64,000 nucleotides of DNA from the NCBI GenBank assembly GCA_902580135.1, contig CACHJL010000001.1:1-64000 (forward strand), given 5' to 3'. A program made the position numbers and the translations under genes. This document shows, one piece after another, positions 9,438-19,532 of the stretch (positions are counted from its first letter, which is position 1; each line of letters opens with the position of its first letter). This DNA comes from an uncultured Pelagibacteraceae bacterium (GTDB taxonomy: Bacteria; Pseudomonadota; Alphaproteobacteria; Pelagibacterales; Pelagibacteraceae). Under the pieces are notes generated by a model. That model was not told where the DNA came from. It did no database searches and worked only from the letters and a program-made list of their open reading frames with translations.

Positions 9438-10478
9438 TCAATTTTTTGTTCCTATTATTTCAGAAACATTTTTTATTCCTTGATTTTTCAGCAAATCATT
9501 TAATTCATTGATAATTTCTACAGCAATATTTGGTCCTTTATAAACCATTCCGGTATATAGCTGAACTAAACTAGCTCCATTTAATATTTTTTCTAAAGCA
9601 CTTTTTCCAGAGTCAACGCCCCCTACTCCAATTATTTTAATACTTTTTCCAAATGCTTTATAAAAAATTTTAATTAGTTCATTTGATCTTGACTCAATTG
9701 GTTTTCCTGAAAGTCCACCTTTTTCTAATTTATTTATATTGTTTAAACTTTCTCTATTTCTATCAGTTGTATTTGAAATGATCGCAATATCTATAGAATA
9801 TTTTCTTAAAATTTCAGATAAAGTATCAACTTCATTATTTTCTATATCTGGTGATATTTTTACTGCTATTGGAATATGAGATTTTAACTTAATTTTTTCT
9901 TTTTGAATTGCATCCAACAATTCTTCTAGTTCATTTTTATTATGAAAATCTCTTAAGTTTTCTGTATTTGGAGATGAAATATTTATTGTTATATAATCAC
10001 CAAGATTATAAAATTTTCTAAAACATTTTAAATAGTCATCTACTCTATTTTTTGTATCTTTATTTGGTCCAATATTTATTCCTAAAAAACCATTTGATAA
10101 ATCTTTTCTGATTCTAGAGCTAATTTCATCTGATCCAGAATTATTGAAACCCAATCTATTAATTAAAGCATCATCTTCCTCCAATCTAAAAACTCTTGGT
10201 TTTGGGTTTCCATATTGGGCCTCAGGAGTAATTGTTCCAACCTCAACAAAACCAAATCCTAGATTAAATAAAGGATTATAGACCTCTGCATTTTTATCAA
10301 ATCCAGCAGCCACACCTATTGGGTTTTTAATATCTTTCCCAAAGATTTTAGTTTTTAAAATAGATTTCTGTTTAACTTTATTTGATGGTATTAAATTTGA
10401 TTTTAATGCTTTAATTGCTAAAGAGTGCGCAACTTCAGGGCTAAATTTAAATATTAAAGGTCTTATTTTTTTAAACAT
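9438..10478 (-). CDS. pyrD: Dihydroorotate dehydrogenase (quinone type)
   Basis: [63 protein letters not shown]. Confidence 0.95.
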   Translation of the reverse strand: MFKKIRPLIFKFSPEVAHSLAIKALKSNLIPSNKVKQKSILKTKIFGKDIKNPIGVAAGFDKNAEVYNPLFNLGFGFVEVGTITPEAQYGNPKPRVFRLEEDDALINRLGFNNSGSDEISSRIRKDLSNGFLGINIGPNKDTKNRVDDYLKCFRKFYNLGDYITINISSPNTENLRDFHNKNELEELLDAIQKEKIKLKSHIPIAVKISPDIENNEVDTLSEILRKYSIDIAIISNTTDRNRESLNNINKLEKGGLSGKPIESRSNELIKIFYKAFGKSIKIIGVGGVDSGKSALEKILNGASLVQLYTGMVYKGPNIAVEIINELNDLLKNQGIKNVSEIIGTKN

Positions 10479-12039
10479 TATTTAATTTATTTTTTATAAG
10501 TTCTTTAGTTTCATTAACTCCAAAAAAACTAATAAAAAAACCCATTCTAGGGCCATTTTTTTCTCCAAATACAACCTCATAAATTAATTTAAACCAATCT
10601 CTTAAATTTTCTTTGTAACCATTTTCTTTTCCAACGCTGTATATATTTGTCTGAATATCCTCTGGTTGCATATTATCATCACAATTTTCTAGAACTTTAA
10701 TTAATGCTTCTAAGGCATTTTTTTCTTCTTTATTTGGTTTCTTGTATATTTTTTTTGATTTTATTACATCATTAAAATATTTAATTGCATATCCAATTAA
10801 TTTATCAAATATAGGGTAATCTTTTTCAGAAATATTTTTTTTATATTTTCTTACAAATTTCCATAACAGTTCCTTGGTGTCAGCATTGCTTGTTTCAACA
10901 AGATTTAGCAACATAGAAAAAGGCATAACAGAATTTTCGTTTGGCACTTCTCCATTATGAACATGCCATACAGGATTTAACAGCAATTGTAATTCATTTT
11001 GACTTTTTCCCCTTTCAATAAAATCGAGATATTCATCAACAGCTTTTGGAACTATTTCTTTATAAAGTTTTTTTGCACGCTTTGGATTTTGATACATAAA
11101 AAGTGATAAACTTTCTGGTGAAGCATATTCCAGCCACTCGTCAATGGTTATTCCATTTCCTTTGGATTTAGATATTTTTTCACCTTTTTCATCTAAAAAT
11201 AGTTCATAAGCAAAGCCTGATGGGTTAGATTTCCCTAGTAGTTTTATAATTTTAGTTGATAAGATTGCGCTTTCGATAAGATCTTTACCATACATTTCAA
11301 AATCAACATCAAGTGCATACCATCTCATCGCCCAATCAACTTTCCATTGTAACTTACAATTTCCATCTAATATACTTTTCTCTAATTTATTACCTTTATT
11401 GTCAAAAATAATTTTAGAATTATCTTCATCTATCTCCACGATAGGTATTTCTAAAACAGCTCCTGTATCTGGACAAATTGGCAGAAAAGGAGAATATGTT
11501 TTTTGCCTTTCTTTTCCAAGCGTTGGGATAATTATATTCATTATTCCTTGATAATTTTTTAATATATGTTTTAAAGCGGAATTAAAATATCCAGATTTAT
11601 AAAGCTCTGTTGAGCTTTTAAAAGTATATTTGAAACTAAATTTATTTAAAAATTTTTTTAACATTTCATTATTGTGTTCTCCAAAACTTTTATACTTTTC
11701 AAAAGGGTCTGGAACTTGAGTTAAGGGTTTGTGTAGATTATTTTCTAACTTATCTTTATTTGGAACATTTCCAGGAACTTTTCTTAATCCATCCATATCA
11801 TCAGAAAATGTTATAATTTCTTTTGGTAGATCGGTAAGTTGGTTAAGAGCGTTAACAATCATCGATGTTCTGGCAACTTCACCAAAAGTTCCTATGTGAG
11901 GTAGACCGCTGGGACCATAACCAGTTTGAAGTGTTATTTTGCCTTTAGCTTCAATATTTTTTTTTCTCTCTTTGAGAATTTTTTTAGCTTCTACAAAGGG
12001 CCAAGCATTTGTTTTTTCTATATTAGCTTTATCTATCAC
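10471..12039 (-). CDS. lysS: Lysyl-tRNA synthetase, class I
   Basis: TGYGPSGLPHIGTFGEVARTSM (HIGH-like), EKISKSKGNG (KMSKS-like), class I (archaeal-type) architecture. Confidence 0.93.
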   Translation of the reverse strand: MIDKANIEKTNAWPFVEAKKILKERKKNIEAKGKITLQTGYGPSGLPHIGTFGEVARTSMIVNALNQLTDLPKEIITFSDDMDGLRKVPGNVPNKDKLENNLHKPLTQVPDPFEKYKSFGEHNNEMLKKFLNKFSFKYTFKSSTELYKSGYFNSALKHILKNYQGIMNIIIPTLGKERQKTYSPFLPICPDTGAVLEIPIVEIDEDNSKIIFDNKGNKLEKSILDGNCKLQWKVDWAMRWYALDVDFEMYGKDLIESAILSTKIIKLLGKSNPSGFAYELFLDEKGEKISKSKGNGITIDEWLEYASPESLSLFMYQNPKRAKKLYKEIVPKAVDEYLDFIERGKSQNELQLLLNPVWHVHNGEVPNENSVMPFSMLLNLVETSNADTKELLWKFVRKYKKNISEKDYPIFDKLIGYAIKYFNDVIKSKKIYKKPNKEEKNALEALIKVLENCDDNMQPEDIQTNIYSVGKENGYKENLRDWFKLIYEVVFGEKNGPRMGFFISFFGVNETKELIKNKLNNV

Positions 12040-12125
12040 AACAATGTAAACAACTTATAAAATAACGTTTTTTATAACTCTTATAGAGTTGAAATTTATT
12101 TACCATAAAATAATGTCCATTGAAA

Positions 12126-13574
12126 ATGTCCAATTATAAAACTGTTTTTTTTACATTAGGAGTTTTGCAAATTATCTTAGGGCTATCAATGATAGTGCCT
12201 ATTTTGGCTCAATTTTTTTATAATCAATTAGACTCGGGGTTTATAAGTTCTGGAGTAATTACAATAATTTTTGGTGTATTATTTTTTTTATCTAATCTTG
12301 ATCACAATAAAAAACTTAGTTTGCCGCAAGCTTTTCTCCTTACAGCTCTATCTTGGTTAAATATTGCAATATTTGGATCACTTCCATTTATATTTTCCAG
12401 CATAGAATTGAGTCTTACTGATGCATTTTTTGAAAGTATGTCAGGTATAACAACAACTGGATCAACAATAATTACTAATCTTAATGAAACACCAAAAGCA
12501 ATTTTATTATGGCGAGCAATGCTACAATGGCTTGGTGGGATAGGAATTATCGTAATGGCAATAACATTAATGCCAATTATGAATATTGGTGGGATGCAAT
12601 TATTTGTAATTTCAACAAGCAATACTCCAGAAAAAGTATTACCAAAATCTAAAGAAATTTCTATTAGATTAATTTTAGTTTATATTGCTCTGACCGGTGC
12701 TTGTGCATTATTTTACAAAATTTTTGGAATGGGTTTTTTTGATAGTATTGTACACTCCATGACAACTATAGCAACTGGAGGATTTTCAAATTACAATGAG
12801 TCAATTGGTTATTTTGATAGTGCATTAATTGAATTTACATCAATGGTATTTATTATTTTGGGAAGCTTACCATTTATTGCATATATTAAATATTTAAATG
12901 GAGATAAAAAAATATTTTTAAACGATGCTCAAATAAAAACTTTTTTTAAAATAATTATATTTTCTGTTGTTTTAATGTTTGTTTATTTATCAATTAAAAA
13001 TCAAAGTATATTTCAATTAAATTTTAGAGAGATTACTTTTAATGTAATTTCTATTCTGACTGGAACAGGATATGTTACGCAAAATTTTAGCGAATGGGGC
13101 TCTTTTCCGCTAATGTATTTTCTAATATTAATGTTTATAGGAGGGTGTGCGGGCTCAACTGCATGTGGTATAAAAATATTTAGAGTACAAATTTTGTATC
13201 AATTTATAACTAATCAATTAAAAAAAATAATTTATCCAAGAGGAATATTTCTGGTTAAGTATGAAAAAAATAATATTGATGAAAAATTTATGTCTTCAAT
13301 AATTTCATTTATTTTTTTGTATATATTTATTTTTTTTATAGTTACTGCTTTATTATCAATTAATGGATTAGATTTTATTACTGCTATATCTGCTGCAGCT
13401 ACATCCATATCAAATGTTGGTCCAGGTTTGGGTGAAATTATTGGTCCAAATGGAAATTTTGCTGAATTAACTGATTTTTCTAAGTGGATTTTAAGTATTG
13501 TAATGATTTTAGGTAGATTAGAATTGTTTGCTGTATTAGTATTGTTTATACCATCTTTTTGGAGAAAATATTGA
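12126..13574 (+). CDS. trkH: TrkH-type potassium uptake membrane protein
   Basis: ESMSGITTTGSTII, MLQWLGGIGIIVMAITLMP, TTIATGGFSNYNESIGYF, FIGGCAGSTACGIKIFR. Confidence 0.93.
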   Translation: MSNYKTVFFTLGVLQIILGLSMIVPILAQFFYNQLDSGFISSGVITIIFGVLFFLSNLDHNKKLSLPQAFLLTALSWLNIAIFGSLPFIFSSIELSLTDAFFESMSGITTTGSTIITNLNETPKAILLWRAMLQWLGGIGIIVMAITLMPIMNIGGMQLFVISTSNTPEKVLPKSKEISIRLILVYIALTGACALFYKIFGMGFFDSIVHSMTTIATGGFSNYNESIGYFDSALIEFTSMVFIILGSLPFIAYIKYLNGDKKIFLNDAQIKTFFKIIIFSVVLMFVYLSIKNQSIFQLNFREITFNVISILTGTGYVTQNFSEWGSFPLMYFLILMFIGGCAGSTACGIKIFRVQILYQFITNQLKKIIYPRGIFLVKYEKNNIDEKFMSSIISFIFLYIFIFFIVTALLSINGLDFITAISAAATSISNVGPGLGEIIGPNGNFAELTDFSKWILSIVMILGRLELFAVLVLFIPSFWRKY

Positions 13575-14947
13575 TGAATGAAAAAACGCATAGCTGGGTA
13601 AATTCATTGTTAGTTTACAAAGATATAAGAATGTTAAGAATTTTACTTCTTGGTGCTATAAGTGGATTCCCGTGGGTATTAATAGCAAGTAGTTTAAGTT
13701 TATGGTTAAAAGAGGAAGGACTTAGTAGATCAACTATTGGATGGGCAGGTTTAATATTTGGTGTTTATGCATTTAATTATTTGTGGGCACCAATAATAGA
13801 TAGAATTCAAATACCATTATTAACTAAAAAACTCGGACACAGAAGAGGGTGGATTGTTTTAATGCAAATTACAATTTTGCTAAGTTTGATCGTATGGAGT
13901 TTTATAAATCCTACTCAAAACTTAGCTCTTCTAATCGCTGTCGGATTAATTATTGCAATTGCATCTGCCACTCAAGATATAACAGTTGATGCTTTGAGAA
14001 TTGAACAAATAAATGAAAATGAAGGAAAATCTATGGCAGCTGGAGCTGCTATGGCCGTAGTTGGTTGGTGGACAGGCTATAAATTAGGAGGAGTTATCGC
14101 CTTGTTTACTGCAGAATATTTTGAAAATATTGGCATTTCTGATTATTGGCAAGCTACATTTCTAGTATTGGGAGTCCTAATAATTTTAATGAACATATGT
14201 TTGATGTTTGTTCATGAACCAATAAAAACTGACAGACAATCAAAGCAAAGAGAAACTGATAAACTGATAGAAGAAAAACTTGGTTCAAGAAATATTATAA
14301 CTACGTTTATAGCTTATATTACTGGAACTATTGGTGGACCCATAATTAGTTTCTTTAGAAAAAATGGATTTGCTATTGCTGTAGGGATATTAGGTTTCGT
14401 TTTCTTATTTAAGATTGGAGAAGCATTTCTTGGACGTATGTCAATTGTTTTTTATAAAGAAATTGGATTTTCCAAAGGTCAGATTGCAATTTATTCAAAA
14501 GGGCTAGGATGGATTACAACTGTTGTTTTCACATTGCTAGGAGGTGTAATGGCTATGAGAGCAGGAACTATCAAAACAATGTTCTTTGCTGGAGGTTTAA
14601 TGGCTCTAACTAATTTACTATTTGCTATTCTTGCTTGGACAGGTAAATCTGAATTATTATTTGCAATTGCAGTAGTAGCTGATGATATTACGGCTGCTTT
14701 TGCAACAGTTGCCTTTGTTGCCTTTATATCATTATTGGTTGATAGAACTTATACAGCAACACAATATGCATTACTTGCTTCAATTGGAACAGCTGGAAGA
14801 ACAACACTTGCTTCATCTTCTGGAGCATTAGTTGACTGGTTAAATGGAGACTGGGGAACATTTTTCATATTAACAACAGTAATGGTTATACCTTCTCTAA
14901 TTTGCTTATGGTTTATAAGGAATAAAGTAAAAATTGGTGCAAAATAA
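13574..14947 (+). CDS. AmpG-like MFS permease (muropeptide transporter family)
   Basis: GFPWVLIASSLSLWLKEEGLSRSTIGWAGLI, NYLWAPIIDRI, SATQDITVDALRIEQI, TYTATQYALLASIGTAGRTTLASSSGALVDWL. Confidence 0.87.
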   Translation: MNEKTHSWVNSLLVYKDIRMLRILLLGAISGFPWVLIASSLSLWLKEEGLSRSTIGWAGLIFGVYAFNYLWAPIIDRIQIPLLTKKLGHRRGWIVLMQITILLSLIVWSFINPTQNLALLIAVGLIIAIASATQDITVDALRIEQINENEGKSMAAGAAMAVVGWWTGYKLGGVIALFTAEYFENIGISDYWQATFLVLGVLIILMNICLMFVHEPIKTDRQSKQRETDKLIEEKLGSRNIITTFIAYITGTIGGPIISFFRKNGFAIAVGILGFVFLFKIGEAFLGRMSIVFYKEIGFSKGQIAIYSKGLGWITTVVFTLLGGVMAMRAGTIKTMFFAGGLMALTNLLFAILAWTGKSELLFAIAVVADDITAAFATVAFVAFISLLVDRTYTATQYALLASIGTAGRTTLASSSGALVDWLNGDWGTFFILTTVMVIPSLICLWFIRNKVKIGAK

Positions 14948-15659
14948 TTTTTTTTGTAATAATCCCTATATCAATATTTACGAAAATCCTTCAAATAATT
15001 CTAAAATTAGTTCTCAAATAATTTATGGTGAAAAATTTAAAGTTTTAAGAAAAATAAAGAATTTTTTTAAAATAAGAGCATCTTACGATAGATATCATGG
15101 TTATATAAAGATCAAAAAATTTAAAAAAAAAATAAAAACTACTCATAAAGTAAAAGTTTTAAAAACTAGAATTTTAAAGTCAAATAAATTTTTACCCTTT
15201 TCAAGTGAAATTGAGATTTTAAAAAAGAAAAAAAATTATGTAATGTTTGAAAAAAATAAATGGATTAAAGCAAGAGACATTAATCCAATTAATCAAAATA
15301 ATAAAAATATACTTAAAATACTTAAACTATTTTTAAATTGTAAGTACAAATGGGGAGGAAAAACTTATGATGGTATAGATTGCTCTGCATTAATACAATT
15401 ATTTTACAAATTTAATAATAAGTTTTTTCCAAGAGATACGGTTGATCAAGTAAAATTTAAAAAAGGTGTAAAAATAAAAAAATTTAAACTTGGAGATATT
15501 ATTTATTGGAAAGGACATGTTGCAATTTGTATTAACTCAAAAAAATTAATTCATGCGTATGGACCAAAAAAAAAAGTGTTGGTTATGGATATAAACAAAA
15601 CTATTAGCCTTATAAAAAAAACTGCAGATTTAGAAGTAAAAAAAGTCTTTCGAATTTAG
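14937..15659 (+). CDS. SH3-domain plus NlpC/P60 family endopeptidase
   Basis: N-terminal SH3-like segments, then CKYKWGGKTYDGIDCSALIQLFYK (Cys) and GHVAICINSKKLIHAYGP (His). Start codon uncertain (GTG 14937). Confidence 0.85.
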   Translation: MQNNFFCNNPYINIYENPSNNSKISSQIIYGEKFKVLRKIKNFFKIRASYDRYHGYIKIKKFKKKIKTTHKVKVLKTRILKSNKFLPFSSEIEILKKKKNYVMFEKNKWIKARDINPINQNNKNILKILKLFLNCKYKWGGKTYDGIDCSALIQLFYKFNNKFFPRDTVDQVKFKKGVKIKKFKLGDIIYWKGHVAICINSKKLIHAYGPKKKVLVMDINKTISLIKKTADLEVKKVFRI

Positions 15660-15661
15660 TC

Positions 15662-16555
15662 TTACTCTCTTCCAAAATCTGGTTTTGCGATATCCTGTTT
15701 TAAATTGATTATTTGCTTTCTTACTTTTTTAGAATTTATAAGTTTTTTTAGTAAATTTTTATCTTCTAAATTCTTTATATTTTTTTTGAATGAATTTAAA
15801 TTTTTTATAAACATGTTGATTGCATCAATCATATTTTTTTTATTATTAAAAAAAATATCTCTCCACATAATTTCATTTGAAGCAGCTATCCTAGAAAAAT
15901 CTCTTAGCCCACCAGCGCTATATTTAATAATATTTTTTTTTTGTTTTTTTTGAAAATCTTGAGCAGTTTTTATCAGATTGTATGCAATTAAGTGTGGAAG
16001 ATGGCTGGTTAATGCGAATATCTTATCATGATCTTTTGGATCCATTAAAATTATTTTTGATCCAAGTTTTTTCCAAAGCTGTATTATTTTTTTTTGTTTT
16101 CTAGAATTTTTGTCTTTAATAATAATGCACCATTTATTAATAAATAAGCTCTTTGAACCGTATTCAGGACCGCTCACCTCTGAACCAGATATAGGATGGC
16201 TTAATATCCAGTTTAAAGATTTATTTAATTTTTTATTTTTTAAATTTAATACATTTTGCTTAGTTGAACCAACATCTGTAATTATACTTTTTTTTCCTAA
16301 AAACTTATTTAAGTTTGGAATAATTTTGTCATATTGGCTCATTGGAGTTGATATAATAACAATATCAATATCCGATATTTTTTTATCTAATTTTTTTAAA
16401 ATAGTTATTTTTGAATTTATCTTTTTAATTTTAAAAATATTTTTTTTTGATTTTTCATAAACAAATATTTTTTTTGAAATTTTTTTATTGATACATCCTC
16501 TTAAAATAGATGATCCAATTAATCCACACCCTATAATTAATAATTTTTTAAACAT
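15662..16555 (-). CDS. tyrA: Prephenate dehydrogenase family
   Basis: LLIIGCGLIGSSILRGC, VIISTPMSQYDKIIPNL, DVGSTKQNV, SHPISGSEVSGPEYGS, SAGGLRDFSRIAASNEIMWRDIF. Confidence 0.92.
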   Translation of the reverse strand: MFKKLLIIGCGLIGSSILRGCINKKISKKIFVYEKSKKNIFKIKKINSKITILKKLDKKISDIDIVIISTPMSQYDKIIPNLNKFLGKKSIITDVGSTKQNVLNLKNKKLNKSLNWILSHPISGSEVSGPEYGSKSLFINKWCIIIKDKNSRKQKKIIQLWKKLGSKIILMDPKDHDKIFALTSHLPHLIAYNLIKTAQDFQKKQKKNIIKYSAGGLRDFSRIAASNEIMWRDIFFNNKKNMIDAINMFIKNLNSFKKNIKNLEDKNLLKKLINSKKVRKQIINLKQDIAKPDFGRE

Positions 16556-17633
16556 GTTTAAAAATAGATTTCATTTTATTTAATAAAAATATATTTTCCT
16601 TTTTGCTTCCGATTGTTAGTCTTAAACAATTTTTAATTCCATAAGATTTCATCTCTCTTAATATAATTCCATAGTTTTCAAGTTTTTTTTCGACTTTTTC
16701 AGCTGATAACTTGCATTTGCTAAAATTTAATAAAAAGAAATTTGGTCCAATATCGTTAGTACTTATATTATACTTTTCAAATTCTTTTTTAATTCTTTTG
16801 CACCAAAAAATGTTGTGATTAACAGATTTTTGTAAAAATTTTCTATCCGTTAACGACTCTTTAGCACAAATTTGGGCAATCTTATTTACATTGAAAGGTG
16901 GTTTTATTTTATATAGTTCTTTAATTATTTTTTTATCTCCATATCCCCAACCCACTCTCAATGCTGCTAATCCATAAATCTTTGAGAAAGTTCTTAATAT
17001 AAAAACATTATTCTTATTTTTAAAGAGGTCTAATCCTGATTTATAATCCTTATTTAGCATATATTCAAAGTATGCATCATCTACAACAAGCAAAACATTT
17101 TGCCTTAGTTTTTTTCTCAAAACTAATAACTCTTTTTTAGAAATATAAGTTCCTGTCGGATTATTTGGGTTGGCAAGAAAAACAATTTTAGTCTTTTTTG
17201 AAACTTTTTTTATAATTTCTTTTATTGAAACTTTAAAATTTATTTCTTTAGAATAAATTACTTTAGCACCAACTATTTTTGCATAAATTCTATACATTAG
17301 AAAGCTATATTGGGGTACTATTACTTCATCTCCTTTGTTTAAAAAAAGTTGGCATAGCATTTGAATTATTTCATCAGATCCTGATCCACAAATTACTTTA
17401 TTTACATTACAATTATATTTTTTTGAAATTGTATTTATAAGCTCTTTAAATTTTCCATCAGGATATTTAGAAATATTCGAATTAAAATTCTTTAATACTT
17501 TTTTTGCTTTATAACTTATACCAAGAGCAGATTCATTAGCTGATAATTTTATAATTTTATTATTTTTTTTTGTTATTGATCTTCCCGGCTTATAAGCTTG
17601 TAAATTTATTTTTCTAAAAGATGGATTAATCAT
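16548..17633 (-). CDS. hisC: Histidinol-phosphate aminotransferase (HisC family)
   Basis: IKLSANESALGIS, CGSGSDEIIQMLC, NPNNPTGTYIS, DDAYFEYM, RTFSKIYGLAALRVGWGYG. Confidence 0.9.
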   Translation of the reverse strand: MINPSFRKINLQAYKPGRSITKKNNKIIKLSANESALGISYKAKKVLKNFNSNISKYPDGKFKELINTISKKYNCNVNKVICGSGSDEIIQMLCQLFLNKGDEVIVPQYSFLMYRIYAKIVGAKVIYSKEINFKVSIKEIIKKVSKKTKIVFLANPNNPTGTYISKKELLVLRKKLRQNVLLVVDDAYFEYMLNKDYKSGLDLFKNKNNVFILRTFSKIYGLAALRVGWGYGDKKIIKELYKIKPPFNVNKIAQICAKESLTDRKFLQKSVNHNIFWCKRIKKEFEKYNISTNDIGPNFFLLNFSKCKLSAEKVEKKLENYGIILREMKSYGIKNCLRLTIGSKKENIFLLNKMKSIFKHV

Positions 17634-17698
17634 TACTCTAATTTTTAGTAATAAATAGTCTTATAATTAAATAATACAATCAATTATTTCTTTATAAA

Positions 17699-17725
17699 TT
17701 GACATACAATTATCTATCTTATAAA
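17699..17725 (+). promoter_or_regulatory. Candidate sigma70-type promoter for metX
   Basis: TTGACA at 17699-17704 and TATAAA at 17720-17725 (15 bp spacing, short). The predicted start falls at the beginning of the SAM-II element. Confidence 0.5.
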
Positions 17726-17731
17726 ACGTTT

Positions 17732-17783
17732 ATGCGCTGATTTAAACTGAATTGCGAGCGCTTTAAAAAACCTGCTAAACAAG
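17732..17783 (+). ncRNA. SAM-II riboswitch upstream of metX
   Basis: ATGCGCTGATTTAAACTGAATTGCGAGCGCTTTAAAAAACCTGCTAAACAAG. P1 GCGCT (17734-17738) pairs with AGCGC (17757-17761). The conserved TGATTTAA and GCTAAA segments are present, and the element immediately precedes metX. Confidence 0.93.
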
Positions 17784-17815
17784 TTTTTTACCTCACAATT
17801 CAACAGAAAAAGTAT

Positions 17816-18931
17816 ATGAACGATTTAACTGAGATAAAAAAAATTATAGTAAAAAAACCACTAAAATTAGATTGTGGAAAAGAAATTTCGAATTTTCCCT
17901 TGGCTTACGAAACCTATGGAAAATTAAACGAAAATAAAGACAATGCAATTCTAGTTTTTCATGCGTTAACTGGTGATCAATTTGCATCGGGCATAAATCC
18001 AATTACAAAAAAAGATGGGTGGTGGAAATATGCTTTAGGTCCAGGTAAAGCATTTGATACCGAAAAATTTTTTGTTATATCTGCAAATGTCATTGGTGGA
18101 TGCATGGGCTCATATGGACCAAGCACAATTAATGAAATTACTAGTAAACCTTTAGGAACAGATTTTCCAGTTATTACAATAAATGATATGGTAAATGCTC
18201 AATACAATCTTTTAGATTTTTTCAAAATAGAAACTTTATTTGCTGTTGCGGGAGGTTCTATGGGTGGAATGCAAGTTTTACAGTTTGTTTCAAACTTTCC
18301 AAATAAAGCAAAGGTAGCAGTTCCAATCGCTTGTACAGCAAGCCATTCTGCACAGAACATTGCATTAAATGAACTTGGAAGGCAATCAATTATGGCTGAT
18401 ATAAACTGGCAAAATGGTTCATATGGAGAAAGAGAAAAAAGTCCTGATAAAGGTTTGGCTGTTGCAAGAATGGCAGCACACATTACGTATTTATCAAAAA
18501 AAGGATTGCAAGAGAAGTTTGGAAGAAAACTTCAAGAAAGAGATGATTTAAAATTTAGTTTTGATGCTGATTTTCAGATTGAAAGCTATTTAAGACATCA
18601 GGGAGCTGCTTTTGTAGATCGATTTGATGCCAACAGCTACCTATATATTACAAGAGCTATGGACTATTTTGATTTAACTAAAAAATTTGATGGAAATTTA
18701 TCAAAAGCTTTTGCTAACAGTAAAACAAAGTTTTTTGTTATATCTTTTACATCAGACTGGTTATATCCAACTTCTGAAAGTAGAGATATCGTTATCGCAT
18801 TAAATGCAATTGGTGCTAGTGTTGGATTTGTAGAAATAAAGTCAGATAAAGGTCATGATTCTTTTTTATTAGATGTTCCAGATTTTCTTGGAACTTTAAA
18901 AAATTATTTAAGTAGCACTTATAAAAAATAA
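17816..18931 (+). CDS. metX: Homoserine O-acetyltransferase family
   Basis: YETYGKLN, VFHALTGDQFASG, GPGKAFDTEKFFVISANVIGGCMGSYGPS, AGGSMGGMQ, DKGHDSFLLD. Confidence 0.94.
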   Translation: MNDLTEIKKIIVKKPLKLDCGKEISNFPLAYETYGKLNENKDNAILVFHALTGDQFASGINPITKKDGWWKYALGPGKAFDTEKFFVISANVIGGCMGSYGPSTINEITSKPLGTDFPVITINDMVNAQYNLLDFFKIETLFAVAGGSMGGMQVLQFVSNFPNKAKVAVPIACTASHSAQNIALNELGRQSIMADINWQNGSYGEREKSPDKGLAVARMAAHITYLSKKGLQEKFGRKLQERDDLKFSFDADFQIESYLRHQGAAFVDRFDANSYLYITRAMDYFDLTKKFDGNLSKAFANSKTKFFVISFTSDWLYPTSESRDIVIALNAIGASVGFVEIKSDKGHDSFLLDVPDFLGTLKNYLSSTYKK

Positions 18932-18932
18932 A

Positions 18933-19532
18933 ATGAAAAAAGAGTTTAAAGTAATATCTGAATTAATTGAAAATAAATCAAAAGCACTAGATGTTGGATG
19001 TGGAGATGGAGAACTATTGAAATATTTACTTGAAAATAAAACTAAAGATATAAGAGGTTTAGAAATTTCAAAAGAAAGTGTCCAAAATTGTCTATCAAAA
19101 GGCTTACCTGTTATAGAAGGTAACGCAGAAAATGATTTAATGCAGTTTCCTAATAAATCATTTGATTATGTTATTCTAAGTCAAACTCTTCAAGCCTTTT
19201 TAAATCCAGATAAAGTGATTAAAGAACTATTAAGGGTAGGAAAAAAAGCAATAGTAACTATACCTAATTTTGGTCATTGGAAAATAAGGATTAAATTATT
19301 AATTAATGGAACTATGCCATTGACAGAGAATTTACCTTACGAATGGCACAGTACTCCAAATCTACATATGTGCACTATTAAAGATTTTTTTGTTTTTTGT
19401 GAAGAAAGAGATATCAAAATTTTTAAATCATTAGCTTTAAATCAAGACAAAATTTCAGAAATAAATAATAAAAACTTAAATTATAAAAACCTTATGTCAG
19501 ATTTAGGTATATTTCTAATAGAGAATAAATGA
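18933..19532 (+). CDS. metW: Methionine biosynthesis protein MetW
   Basis: ALDVGCGDGELLKYL, LSQTLQAFLNPDKVIKELLRVGKKAIVTIPNFGHWKIR. Follows metX directly. Confidence 0.92.
   Translation: MKKEFKVISELIENKSKALDVGCGDGELLKYLLENKTKDIRGLEISKESVQNCLSKGLPVIEGNAENDLMQFPNKSFDYVILSQTLQAFLNPDKVIKELLRVGKKAIVTIPNFGHWKIRIKLLINGTMPLTENLPYEWHSTPNLHMCTIKDFFVFCEERDIKIFKSLALNQDKISEINNKNLNYKNLMSDLGIFLIENK

Noticed and set aside
12302-13591. Minus-strand ORFs of 106 and 119 aa inside trkH
   Set aside because: Antisense shadows of a well-supported membrane protein gene.
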